This document shows positions 1 through 11,900 of a stretch of 64,000 nucleotides of DNA, in pieces. Location: contig NC_031783.1 of NCBI RefSeq assembly GCF_001522545.3, forward strand, positions 6,907,433 to 6,971,432, given 5' to 3'. The DNA is from Parus major (lineage: Eukaryota; Chordata; Aves; Passeriformes; Paridae). How positions within the stretch are numbered: position 1 is the first letter of the stretch; the number at the start of each line of letters is the position of its first letter. The position numbers were made by a program, and so were the translations under genes. Under the pieces are notes generated by a model. That model was not told the DNA's origin and did no database searches. It saw only the letters and a program-made list of their open reading frames with translations.

Positions 1-2186
1 AGTGTCTTTCTGAAGTCCTGTCCCAGCTCTGTCGCTATTGGTTGGCCTGGCCCCGCTCCCTCCAGATGCCAATCCTGAAGTTCTCTTCATAGTGTAGAAA
101 TACCATCTTAGGCACCCTACATAAAAATGATACAACTTTCAAAGAGGCTGAGTGCAGCTCCCATTTGATTTCCCTGGGATTCATAAAATGCAATTAGGCC
201 ACTCACACAGAAGGATCCTTGGATGTGAACACATTGTATTTATCTAGGTTAGACTATTTTGGCCTTTTGTTTATTTCATAACCAAGGCTGATCTACTTTT
301 TACATGCACTAAATGAAGTAGGTTTCATCCAGTCCCCTTTAAACTTGTTGTTTCAGAAATATTAGCACTATTAAATCTCAGCTGTAAATAATGAGTCTCA
401 TCTTCAGGTAGACCATGGCTTAATTGGTAAAATTGCTTAATTGTCTTACACACTATGTTCTCTGCCGAGTTATTTAGAGCGCTTTCTATACAAAATGCAT
501 TATTCAAAACACAGTCTGTGCTCTTGCCTTGCAAACTTCATATACATTACAGACACTTGTCTGGATTTCTTTTCTTTCTATGTTCCAGCACCTACATCTC
601 TTAATACTTATATTCCTTGAAAAAAATGTTCAGTTAAGAATTTCTTCACTCTTATAAGCAGCTAATGTAAAACACATATCAGCAGAAGGACAGATAGCAC
701 GAGTACACTTCAAGATGACAAAACTCCCTCTGCTGTCCTTTCCAAGTCATTGAACAATAATGGCAACAACAGCTTTGCTCACCTCTGCCTTTCTGCTGCT
801 CTTCAGCACCTGAAAACAACCTCTGTAAGTAAAAGAGCAGAAGGAAAGGCTCACAGGCTATTTGGAGCCTTGCTTTACCTAGCACATTGCCAGGAAACAC
901 AGTGTTGCAGTAAGTTCCCATTTCCCATTAAAAGGAAGGAAAAGGCAGGTGGGAACATTCCTTCCAAGAGTGATAGTGGATGGCACCAAGCTGCTCTCGA
1001 CAGCCGTGATTGCTGTGTGCTCATCAGGAGGATGAGCACTGCTGTCTTCAGCTGCAAATGGCAAGAATGAAGATTCCTGGACTTTGTGCCATACCTGTTC
1101 TCACTCAAAAGCATAGATGAGATACTATTATAAGGTAATAATAATTACATGGAAATTTAATTAATTATTTAAGACCTTAATTAATCAAGAAGCAACATGA
1201 AGTTCTATCAGCAAATGCCAGGAAACAAGTGAAATTCCTGGGACTGTAAGTTCCCAGATTAATGCCTTTCTCAGCAGTGTCTGCATTGCACCACTCTTCT
1301 CTTCTCCTGTTGCATAACAGCCCACAGCTGTCCCACTGTGATCTGCTCCAGCTCTTGGAGATTCCTCTTTGTCACCTCACCTCACTGACAGCCCTAGTGC
1401 TCACTTCCCAGAGGTACAGATTGCCAGGCTTGGGAACCTGCTAGATCTTCCTGTTACCTTTGACACTGTGCTCTGTTTGTGTGCATTCCAGTTTTATGAG
1501 TTTCTCCTGTTTCAGTCTTCAGTTAATAAGAAATGGTAACAGAACTGTCTTTAGTCCTTGAGGTGTATAGCGGCTAGCCCCAGAAATAATCTCCTCAGGT
1601 CTGAATTTCAGCACTCCCCAAGTGCTGGCTTGCTCCAGCGACCATGGATCTAGAATTCTTTTGAAATATTTCATCTAAATATATCTGTCCTAAAGTCCTG
1701 GTTAGAAACTTAGAAGAGAAGTTTTCCATGTTATAACAGATGGAGAATAGGAAGAACAGTCATTGAATTAGTGCTAAAGAAAAGTTTTGCTTTAGTCTGA
1801 GTTTCAGGAGAGACTTAAAATACTGACATGTTCCCAGCTGATTTGACAACCTCAACTATGTTTCCTTCCATCAGAACCTTAAAGCTGTCATTTATATTTT
1901 AACATGTGCTTAAGATGTTATGCGGTTAAACCATGAACAATAATTCACCTTCAGCTGCAGTCAGTTTCTCTCCCATAACAAGACTTTCATAAATCATTTC
2001 TAACAAAGTAAATAAATCTCTCAGTTCCCACTATTATGGACTATTATGAAATTTCAATCCTTCCTTAAAAATAAAGATCAATGCATTTAGTAACTGCTAA
2101 CAACTAGGACTGCCATCCTTTCAAATATTATCTCCTGCTATAGAATTTGAAGCAGAGGAATGCATTTACTTTTAGGAATTTGAACA
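1..2186. other. Unique AT-rich non-coding DNA
   Basis: No gene is recognised. Open frames of 60-106 codons occur on both strands around 680-1110 and overlap each other in several frames, as expected by chance in a locally less AT-rich patch. Two copies of the 8-bp palindrome TTAATTAA lie close together at 1158-1165 and 1177-1184 in a very AT-rich stretch. No repeat family is recognised. Confidence 0.6.
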
Positions 2187-2275
2187 TTAATCATGTGGCA
2201 GAAGTGGTATACTATATACATTGAAGCTGTGGAGTGGAGCTCTGTTTGACACCTCCAGGGACCATCTACAATAGC
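2187..2275 (-). other. Candidate terminal exon, minus strand
   Basis: Read on the minus strand, a long pyrimidine tract (2280-2300, ending TTTTTGTAG) makes a strong splice acceptor with its AG at 2277-2276. If joined to the candidate exon at 2871-2919, the frame continues for 28 more codons from a split Arg codon, beginning YCRWSLEVSN, and stops at TAA (2189-2187). No AATAAA lies immediately downstream, and the peptide matches no family I know. A frame this short is often open by chance, so the case rests on the splice signals. It could be a non-coding RNA exon or a coincidence. Confidence 0.2.
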
Positions 2276-2870
2276 CTACAAAAAAAATGGAGGAGAGAAA
2301 TATGATGCAGCTTCATACTGAAATATGGAAGTGCTTATGATATACAACCCAGAGCTGACAGCCCTTCTGTGCCCATGGGAATCTTTTGCATTAGTTTGTC
2401 AGTTAATTTTTGTACAGTAAATGCTTGCACAAGTTCACTTTCATGTGCTTAATGCCCACAGAATCCCAAAGCCCCCTCAGTTAACCTTGCATGCAATCAG
2501 CTCCTTTTGGTGTCTTCTTTGTATGACAAATGAGACTTCTTCATTTTTGTTTATGTGGAATGAAACAGTCATCCTAAGAAGACGATGAATTTATTTTTGA
2601 AAATGTTTATAATACTACAGCTGTGATTTTTTTTTCTGGGAGTATAAGGTTTAGGATTTTAATTTTTTCTCCTTTGTGTCTTAAAAGCAGCCACCACAAC
2701 ACCCACTAGAGCCTGCACTCAGAACCCCTTCACGAGCTGAAATACCACAACAATTTCACTGTGCAGAGCTGCATGATGGGCAGTGAAAGCCTTGCCTTCA
2801 TCCACATCCAGGCACATTCATATCTGAATCACAACTGCAAGAGGAAATTCTAATTCATCATTTAACTTAC

Positions 2871-2919
2871 GCTTCTTCAGGAAGTAATACAGCCAAGCTA
2901 CACTCAAGAGTCTGTGCAC
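2871..2919 (-). other. Candidate 49-nt internal exon, minus strand
   Basis: On the minus strand a pyrimidine-rich run ends TTTGCCTGTAG at 2920. It is followed by 49 nt and then a donor GTAAGT at 2870-2865. Two of the three frames are open. Frame 1 reads VHRLLSVAWLYYFLKK, a hydrophobic stretch that looks like part of a membrane segment. It ends with one spare base that completes a codon with the candidate exon at 2275. The implied intron would be about 595 nt. I saw no upstream partner exon. The family is not recognised; the AWLYYF run is faintly like fatty-acid elongases, but what follows does not fit them. Confidence 0.22.
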
Positions 2920-5517
2920 CTACAGGCAAACCAAAAGAAATAGTTTGGGGATTCCTTTTCAATTTGTTTAATGTTTACAATGTAACAAATATAATTAAAG
3001 AGAATCTTGCTGCAACAAGAATCAATGGTGCCTAAGAGGTATGTTACAGGTAATGATCCACACTATAAATTTAGTTCAGATCTCTACAGATATTACTTTT
3101 ATACCTCTGTGAAGATGAAAATGCAAACAGCTTCTTTGTTGCAGCCTAACTGAATAGAAAGAGCTTTCCACTGAAAATCTTCAGCATACAATTCCTATTG
3201 TACATCTGTTTGTAAGATGCAGCTGTATGTGGCACATGCTGTTATCATCTACTGTACAGTAACACTATGGAAAGACCTGGAAATGTGACAAGAAAAGCTT
3301 CTCTTGTAGTTGGTTAAGCTTGCCAAAAATTTGCCATGTTGTGAGTTTGCTTTTTTTTCCTGATGAAAAGAAAATTCATGTCACTGCAGTTGTGGTAAGT
3401 GACAGAAATAGCCTAAGGTAAATAAACACACAGAACAGTTTTATTCAAAATCTTCCACAAAATAGTAATAGAATGGCTCCCTTGCAGTTAACACAAAACC
3501 TCTCTGACAACTCCACTGCTCAATAATTTAACACCCTCTGTATCAGGTGATGCAGTCCTGTGCCATTTCTTGATCTCAGATTTTACAGGTTTAATCATTT
3601 CCACTCAATAACCAAAAGAAACCATATGTGAAATTACTGTCCACTGCTTTCCTGGTGACATTAGTGAAACAATTTTTTGCCTGTTTACCATGTCAAATGC
3701 TTGAGAACAGTGTGCCCACTCCTTACATCCACTTAAGCACTTAACAGAATGTTCAGGTATTGATTTTCAACTGTCTTTTAAACCACTCAGATGAATTCGT
3801 ACAAGCACTGGGGCATCTGTGAGTTATCCAAATGGACACTGATCATACAGAATGACCTTGCTTCTATAAGGATCATTCTCTTTATTCCTTTCCTTCCATT
3901 TTGCTCTTTGGTTGTCCAGCTGACATACATTATATGACATTAAGATTCAGTCCCCTAGCACCACATGTCTTAATAAAAGATATTATATTCCACACAGAGT
4001 TCTGCATTAACTTCATAATACATTTATTTCTCATTCAAATCAATGTAAATGAGAACACAAGAGTTTTTCTTTATAAAGGATCATGCTCTATGAATACATA
4101 AACTGCCCAGTAAACCTCACTAATCATGAGATCAGACTGCTGGCAAGAGAAAAGCTTTTGTATTCAGCCCATATGAAGAAACCTAAGAATGCTTCATCTT
4201 TTAAGGCTAACATCATTGCTTCTTCAAGTATCCTGCACCTGCTCTGCATTGTGAAACAATTTCTTTAAAACTTGGGAATAGCTCCAAAAAGTTTCTCTGT
4301 ATTGTGTCAGCTTCCAAAAGGTGGGGCTGGCTGAGGTTGGTCTAAAATGTGTGCATCATCAATTTGGCAGCAGCCTTTGCCTCCAGGGGGTTTTCTGGGA
4401 GTGCCAGGGGCTCTGCCCTCTGCAAGTCCTGCTCCTCCACCTTCTCACCCTTCACCCTTCCATGCTCCTGCCTTATTTTATACCACCACAAATTTCTTAT
4501 TGGCAAGAAAGTAGATTTGCCTTACAAAAAGGGTCACAAAGCCATTAAGTGTCCAAGCCCATACAATTTATGCAGCAGCCCAGCGTGAAACCCTTAACAC
4601 AGCCTTATCTCATGATGTGCAGTCGTGTTGATGGCTGGAGAGTTCTGTCCATACTCACAAAACAGGACGCTGTTTAGCACAAGTGCTGCAATTATTCTGA
4701 TACACAGAGAGGGGACTCACAAGCTTCCTTTTTCCATGACTCAGGTTTTACTGTCTGGGCAGCTGTGCTTTTTTCTGGTTAGTTAAATCCACACTTATTT
4801 GAAGAGTCAAAATGTTGATTCACTTTAATACAATTGGCAACAGAGAATTTCACCTACAAAATTACAGTCCTCTCTTAAAAATCTGGCCTTCCCAATGGTC
4901 ATTAAACATGACTGTACTTCTGTCTTTTCCTGCTGTTATTCAAAGGTAAAGAAATACACAGAAAAAAATAAAAAGATGCTTTGTTCTACAAGTTTACTAC
5001 AGGAGTGTAAGTTAAATCCAGATCTAGACAGGAGCACATGAGCAAAATTAAGCCATAATAATTTATTGCAATATGCATACATTTATTTTAAGTATCCCTT
5101 TCTATTATATTCTCAACAGAAACAAATTATCTTTAAATAAATTTCATTTCACTTTACTTAAACTAAATCTTCATTTCTGAATTACAGTATCCACGTGAAC
5201 TCAGGCTATATTGAACATACTTTAAAATTACACTCTTTAATTAATTCTGGTTTGCTTTCCTGCTTATCTTTCCCCATGTAGACATGGCATCAGCGCTGCC
5301 AGAACAGCACCCGGCGGGGCTGACCTTGGCAGTGTGATGTAAAACCTCTCTGCACAGTCTCTTGCCTGGTACTCCCTGTTCCCTTCACCTCTGCTGAATC
5401 ACAGTGATGTACTTTGTAACAGGAGCTGATAGGGATCATTTATAACTGGGACTGGTTCTATACAGAAAACACTATAAGATAGGTACATTTATTAAAATGC
5501 AATAAAAAAGGTGGGGT
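2920..5517. other. Unique non-coding DNA
   Basis: Nothing gene-like is supported. A slightly GC-richer patch near 4321-4600 carries two overlapping chance frames of 75 and 79 codons. A few CpGs cluster at about 5292-5320 in an otherwise CpG-poor stretch. No known repeat ends are visible. Confidence 0.55.
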
Positions 5518-5611
5518 ATTTTTTTTGCTGGTTTGGGATTTTTTTGGTTGTTTTTTTTTGTTTTTTTTGGTTGTTGTTTTTTAGTGTTTTGTTTTGTTTT
5601 GTTTTTTTTTT
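5518..5611 (+). repeat. T/G low-complexity tract
   Basis: About 94 nt made almost only of T runs broken by G or GG, including (TTTTG) steps near 5588-5601. It produces a spurious 106-codon frame rich in Phe, Leu and Trp. It may be the decayed tail of a retrotransposon or a simple repeat; no element body is recognisable beside it. A similar tract on the same strand lies at 57657-57737. Confidence 0.85.
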
Positions 5612-6257
5612 ACTATTCAGTCTTCTATGGAGCTGTAATTTTTTGATGGGTGGATTTCTAGATAGCCATCCTGGCCTGAGTGATTCAGAATTGTCTGTCT
5701 TCCTATGTTACTGTGATATAGTTTGTTTCTTAAAATTAAATCATCTCTTAATTTTGGGAATGTTTGGAAAGTATCTTAAGGTTGCAACATTTATGAGAAA
5801 AGAGGTAATAAAAATAGTTACTAACTATTAATTATAAGTTAATTGTGAGAACAGCAGCAAAGAAACTGAGGGATGGGGAAGCAAACCATACTTGGATATG
5901 AAAGGGGTCAGGCCAGGGCACTGGGCTCTTTCCCTTGCAGACTGTGTGCACGAGTTTGGGAGAACATGCAGAGCAATAATGGCAAAGCCTCGTGCAATGC
6001 TGAAGGGTGAGCACCCCATGCAACACCTGCAGGATGGCCACACCTCTGCTGCTCTGGCTCTCAGGTGACAGTGTCCAGCTGTGCTAGACATGCTCGTTCA
6101 GCCCTGGAAGTCTGAGCTAGCAGGGGAACACAGAAGGCAACGGGATATGAAAACTGGCAAGGAAGTCATGGCTAGTTTGGTATCCTTGGCTTTGCTTTAT
6201 TTTTGTTTCTAAAACATTTTTGTTTCACACAATGTATTTTGTACTTTGCTCTTCTGT
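5612..6257. other. Unique non-coding DNA
   Basis: No gene or repeat is recognised. Minus-strand frames of 69 and 87 codons between 5828 and 6091 overlap each other and show no family features. Confidence 0.5.
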
Positions 6258-6375
6258 GCTATCTTTCATCCAAGGGATCTCAGAGCACTTTACTCACATT
6301 ATTAATTAGGCCCCAAAACAACCCTGGAGGTAATTAAGGATTTATTATTGTACAGATGGATGAGATGAAATAGTG
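6258..6375 (+). repeat. Ancient MIR/L2-like SINE relic
   Basis: The order of short blocks matches the conserved 3' part of amniote MIR/L2-type elements. It has TCTCAGAGCACTTTAC at about 6278, then an ATTAATTA block, then ACAACCCTGGAGGTA, then TTATTATTGTACAGATGG followed by a GATGAGATGAAA block. In the family these correspond to the run from 'CAAAGCACTTTACA' through 'ACAACCCTNNGAGGTA' to 'CCATTTTACAGATGAGGAAACTGAG'. The copy is heavily diverged and its ends are approximate. The element is non-coding and would have been moved by an L2-type LINE. Confidence 0.65.
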
Positions 6376-8872
6376 TCTGAAACACAGGGCCTTGTTTACA
6401 TTGAAGGCCCCTTGCATTGCTCTGTTAACAGGAAATGGCTTTAAAATAGTTGTAAATTGGATTATTAGGAATGTTATTGGTTCCTTATCCTTGTTATTCT
6501 TCCTGCTGTCTTGTTCAGTGAATGCTCCCAACCTTACACTGTGAACAGGCAGTGCAGAACCTGTTCTTGTTTAACTTCATACATGGACATCTGCACTGAG
6601 CCTTATGGATAGGGAATCCAGCCTTGCTCCCAACACCATTTACATCAACAGCTCCCTACTGCAAAAATGTGGAACTTATACATTTAATCACTGTCATAAT
6701 TTCCCTCTGAATCTGCATTTCCTATTTACAGTGCACAGTTCCAAGAGGAGGGAGAACAAGTGTCTCTCTCCTGATCTGTGTACTCTGAATTGCTGAAGGT
6801 GACTTGGGTACAGTTGATTAACTCAGCATTGCAATGAACTAGAAACCAAGTGTCTGTTAATTTGTCTCAAAATATGGGTGATAAAAAAAAATCCATTTGA
6901 AAAACATTCATTTCTTCTGTTTTTGTTTTCTGCTCTTTCCTTTAGCTTTAATTGCTAAAAATATGCCTAAGTTCTGCTCTAGGTACCTCTGTTCTTCATT
7001 TAGTTTGTCCCTAAATTTATCTGTCGAGGATAACTTTCCCTTGTTAAATCTCTGGGAGGTGGTGGGGTTTTTTCATTCTTTTTCTCACTGTTTCCTCAGC
7101 AAGTTTGAAGCAAGAGAGGAAATAATATTGCTGTTTTAAACACAACGTAAAAATCACTATGCTAGAAATTTAATTTGTAGACTGACTCTGCCCTGATCTA
7201 GGACTCCTTGCTGTAGGGACAGCAGGAATTTGTTCTTGCTTTTCACTAACAGCTTAACTGAATCCATACCTTCCCAAAACCCCCAAAGCAGGTACAGAAA
7301 ACTGCTTTTTCAGCATAAAGAAGGTAAAATGGAAGTCTGATGGTAACAACTTTCCTAAGAAATGTTTGCAGTAGAAAAAGGGTTTTTTTCAATGATACTT
7401 TCACTTCCTCTATTGTGGGCAATGATTGAGCAATATTTCAACAAAGTATTTTTTCCTAATGAGACAAGTAGATGCGTGGATGGTAATTTGGACTATACAT
7501 TTCAAACGGAAGAATGGAAGGTGACAAATGAAGGAAGTGCAGAACTTCCTTTTCTTGAACTTAGTGGGCACATTTCCCTCACCAACTGAGGCTCAGGTTC
7601 AAAATGCCCACATCTTCAGAGGTACCTCTGAGTATCAGCTCACCCTAACCCAATGTGACTCTGTAGTAGTGTGGCACTTTGAAAAGCTGCATAATTCTGT
7701 CTGGTTTTGTGCACAATTGCCTCACAACGTCAGTGGGCCACAACTCCCTCTATCCCAGGGCTTGTGTCGTCAGTACTGATTCAAGATCTTTGTGCCACAG
7801 ACATCCCTTGGGGTTTCTTCCCATACAGAGAATTTGTGGTGTCAGATGCTGTTTAGAAATGCAAGTAATTCCTTTTTGCTTTCCTGTTTACACTGATGAT
7901 GTCAGGGTTGTCTTTTATAATTAATCAAGGTACCTTCTGCAGCTATTGCAGTAGTAGAAAAAAAAATACAAGTAGTGTTTATTGCCAACTGGTGTTCTCC
8001 TTCAACAAGCAGACTATGAACTTAAAATACATAGAGTTTAAATGTAGAAGACATTCTGTACAAACTTCAAGGTTGATATGAATTTTGGGCATAAACCACC
8101 TGACAGCTTCTGTTTCACACTGGGCTATTTTAGCTTTTAGTAAGTATAGAGTCAGTAAGAAACATGTATACAGCTGATGCACAAACTAGAATATCTTAGT
8201 TTAATTTGTCCTGACAACAAGTTGTGGCTGTTCAGTTAATTTTAGGGTAAAATAACCTTGTATCAATCCAAGTGTACCTATATGAGAGCTTCAGCTTTTA
8301 ACTGGAGGTGTTTCACATTTTCTTTCCTGTGACCAAATCCTTAGACATGAACTTAGACATTTATATATCACAAATACTCTATGGCATTGAAATGAAACCA
8401 TCTTTCTCATCACTGCATTATCATGGCAGGAAAATGAAAATAAGATTGGACAGGACTTTCTGGATTATCAAATTCTTTTGTTTACTTTCTAGGCCAACTA
8501 TGGGATAAATGGCTCATTTGATTTGAGGCCAATTTTTTCCTTACTCTGATAGATAAATTGTTCTGGCAACTCACTCCTTTAATGATTAGAAGTCTATTAT
8601 TTGCAACCTCTGTATGTGCAAAGCCAGCCTGTACCATTTGTACTTGCACCAGTTTTGTTCATTAGCCCAAACAGCACTTCTGCTTGAGGTTTCCTTCCAA
8701 TACGCCTATGCCAAAAGAGCTTCATCTCTTGTTCAGCTGTGCTCTTGCTTGGGTTGCCACACCAGATCCTCTTAAATCTTATTCTGTAAAGGAGATTTTT
8801 ATTTTCCTTGACCTCTCTCGTATTCCTTCTCCTCATTGCTGCACTTTATATTGGTGTATCTTGTTTTCTCAG
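6376..8872. other. Unique non-coding DNA with a strong pyrimidine tract
   Basis: The pyrimidine-rich run at 6909-6943 ends TTTAG at 6945 and so resembles a splice acceptor. The only nearby donor (TAG|GTACCT at 6983) is weak, so no exon is called. The 80-codon frame over this tract starts with a run of Phe, Cys and Leu that imitates a signal peptide; this comes from the T-richness. The rest, including frames of 60-94 codons between 7362 and 8836, shows no recognisable product. Confidence 0.5.
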
Positions 8873-8986
8873 GATCAGATGACCAGAGCTGCATCAGAAG
8901 TCACCAAGAAGCCTTTTTGTGCCTTGGACCACAGGATGAATACATCATATGTCATTAACAGCCCCTAGATTTCAGAAGAACTTTAT
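8873..8986 (+). other. Candidate 114-nt exon
   Basis: The acceptor is good: a T-rich run ending TTGTTTTCTCAG at 8872. The donor TAT|GTAAGT begins at 8987. One frame is open from the acceptor for 31 codons (it begins DQMTRAASEVTKKPFCALDH) and stops at TAG (8966-8968) inside the segment. A coding role is possible only as a last coding exon followed by a spliced UTR. A non-coding RNA exon fits equally well. No homologue is recognised and no partner exon was found. Confidence 0.18.
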
Positions 8987-11900
8987 GTAAGTCCCCAGGT
9001 ACTGGCATTCTATTTAATACTGACACAATCTGTCTGATTTTTGTAATTTCAATCCTGAAGATGCTTCTTGCATGATACTGCTCTCTCCCATATGGCATCT
9101 ATTTCTCACCTTTTGTCATCTGCAGATTCAATTAGCACCCCTAGAATTTTTATAATTTTGTAATGAGAAGATCAACTAAAGCCTTCACATGGGTTCTTAA
9201 GGAATTGTCCATTTAAATACCCTGCTGCACAATAGCTGCTTTCAGGATGACCTGCAGTTCTTATCCACTCTACATTTCTAACAGGTCCTGACTTGTCCAT
9301 CTTAAATAGTTATTGCAAATACAGAAACTTTGGTTTGCCCTGCTGAAATCCAGTTTCTTTTCTCTAAAATATGAATTATCCTTTCTCAGAAATGTTAGTT
9401 GAATTTAGCACGCAAATTCGAAAACATATTTTATAGTTTTATTTTTTGCCTTACCAAACTCAAAAAAAGACAAATCATGTTTATAACTTGCAAAAGAAAC
9501 AGCTGTCCTGTGCTCCTCCATAACATCAATGACGACTTTGGTTTAAAATGCGTCATGCCCCTAATTAGTTTTTAGTGTATACCAGTCTTGGAAGAGTGAG
9601 TAACTGCTTTCATGGGCACAGTAGAAGCTCATGGCTTATGTGCCCTAAATTAGAGTAAGTCGTGGCTCTAGGAGATGTGTCACACCTCTGATCCTTTACA
9701 AACTGTTCCTGGATTATCCTTTGGGATCACTGCTGCTGAATTACATCCCCATGCTCAGCACCAGTAAGCACTGGGTTAAACTAACACTATCTACCCTGGA
9801 TATTACTTGAAAACAGTCAGGGCATTAGTCCATGCCATGATTGCTCTATTTCCTAGTAATCATGTTGCTCCCTGGTTCAGAGGCCATTCCATTCCGGACA
9901 GTTTTCTCTGACTCCTCCGCTCTGCACAGCGTAGCCAGGAGCTGCTGAGTTCCACTGGCACTGGCTCCAGGATCAGTCCTCAGACCTCATTTATTCAGCA
10001 GAAGCAGATCAAGTACTTGCTGTGCAAGTTCCCTTAAGACCTAGGGACATAATTACTGTTTAATATGTCTTTTGCATTCAAAGTGCCTGAAAGCTCACAG
10101 GATTGTGCTCTTATTGTATGATGCCAGGTGTGTATTACATCTCCACTCTGCTGTGAGGGCACACGAGGGCACGAGGGCTATTCCTGGCAATTTGTCCGTG
10201 GAGGGCTTAACAGAACAGGGCAGAATCAGTATCCACAGTGCCTGTTTGGTGGAGGATAGAGAGAAATACTGTAGCAGCTATGCTGGGGTGTCCAGTCAAA
10301 GAAAACCAGTTGGTGACTTCAGAAAGGAAGTGGGAGTGAATTACCATGAGGGTGGTGTGGGTGTTTAGGAACCTGGTCCTGGCTCAGGGAGGGAGCAAGG
10401 CATCCTTGCAGTGCCAAGGGGATGGTGCCTGCACCATTTCCCACACACATGTCCCACAAAGATGATGTCTGGAATATTTACACACTCTGTAATCTCTAAT
10501 TCAATGAAACCAAACCAGCTTGATGTTTTGAAAACTGATCTGATTGCATTATAACTTTTAGATCTCAAAAAAAAAATTAAAATATAATCCTTTGGGAGCT
10601 ACTTAGTCTTTTGTCCACTGCATTTTCTGCATTGGGCATTTCCTCTCAGGAATACAAGGAGACATTTATTTCTGAGAATGAAACAGGACCATGATAATTT
10701 ATTTCAAATTTCAGACTTAAGCATTTGTTTCTTTATAAACAGGTATTTTAAATCTATGCACACCAAATCTGTTACTGTTGCTTTCAATAAGAAATCATAA
10801 GGTTAAAGAAGAGGCCTCAATGAAACTATACAAGTAAGAAAAGAAATTATTTTCAACTAAGTAAGAATAAAATTCTAAATGTGTCATTGAATGTTTAAAG
10901 TGTACAGTGAGAATCCCCAATACACATTTAAATTTTCATTTAATATCTGAGTTCCTCTGAGTGAAATCCCAGTTGTTTATGAAAAGCTGAGGTTTAAAAA
11001 CTGTCTGGTGGCCGTAGTTTTAAGGTAGAGGGTCAAAGTCTATTACTGAGAGAATAATTAAGGGTCTGGTCCTCAGCTTGGCCAATTTGATGCAATTTCT
11101 CTGAATTTAATGAAGCTTGACTGATTTACATGAGCTGGTAAGTTACCTTCAGCTCCATGTTTTTTAGTGAGAAAAATAATTCCCTTGCCCTTTAAAAGTC
11201 TAACTGCAGCTATTTGCTAAGGACTATCTCATAGCCATTCATGAGCTGTTCTGGGGAAAACACACAAAGAAACTTATTGATATAAACCACCAGGACACCA
11301 AGCAGCAGGGAATGATGACAGAGATAAAGATGAAGGCTTGCTCAATTCTTAGGGAATCTGTAGGATGCATTTTCTATGCACTTGTTTATGATGAGTTGAG
11401 TAACAAGGTGCAAAATGTACAGGACTCCTGCTAATTCCATATGTGTTCCTTATGTGAGTGGATTGATAGTCACTGTGCTACTGAAATATACAGTGTTCAT
11501 ATCAGCTAAATGCAGATAATGTCTGTGTACCAGTCATCCAGTATCAATGGAATAAACAATGTCACATGAAAAGATCAACAGTTCCTAAGACATGGCTGTT
11601 CCAACACACCGCACTGCATTATTCCAAATAGCACAGTACTTGCTATCTCATTTGCTGAAAAATTCTGGAGTTGTTAATAATGTATGGGATTATCATAAAT
11701 CCACCAACAGGTAGTATCTGTGAGAGCTGCTGAATGAAATGAAAAGTAGGATAATTCAGATATAAGCATGTATTAGGAAACAATTTAAAGGAACAAATTG
11801 TCTCAGTGTTTTCCACTGCTCTTTAATGGGGGTTAGGTTTGAGTTCAGCAAGAAGCATTCAAAGTTCAGGAGTTACTCTTTCTTAACAATGATAGCCAAA

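Noticed and set aside
2688..2790. Plus-strand exon-like stretch after TGTCTTAAAAG
   Set aside because: It opens in more than one frame because it is poor in T, has no donor, and lies inside the better-supported minus-strand unit.
6897..7139. 80-codon frame with a signal-peptide-like start
   Set aside because: The hydrophobic start is simply the T-rich pyrimidine tract; no conserved mature part is seen.
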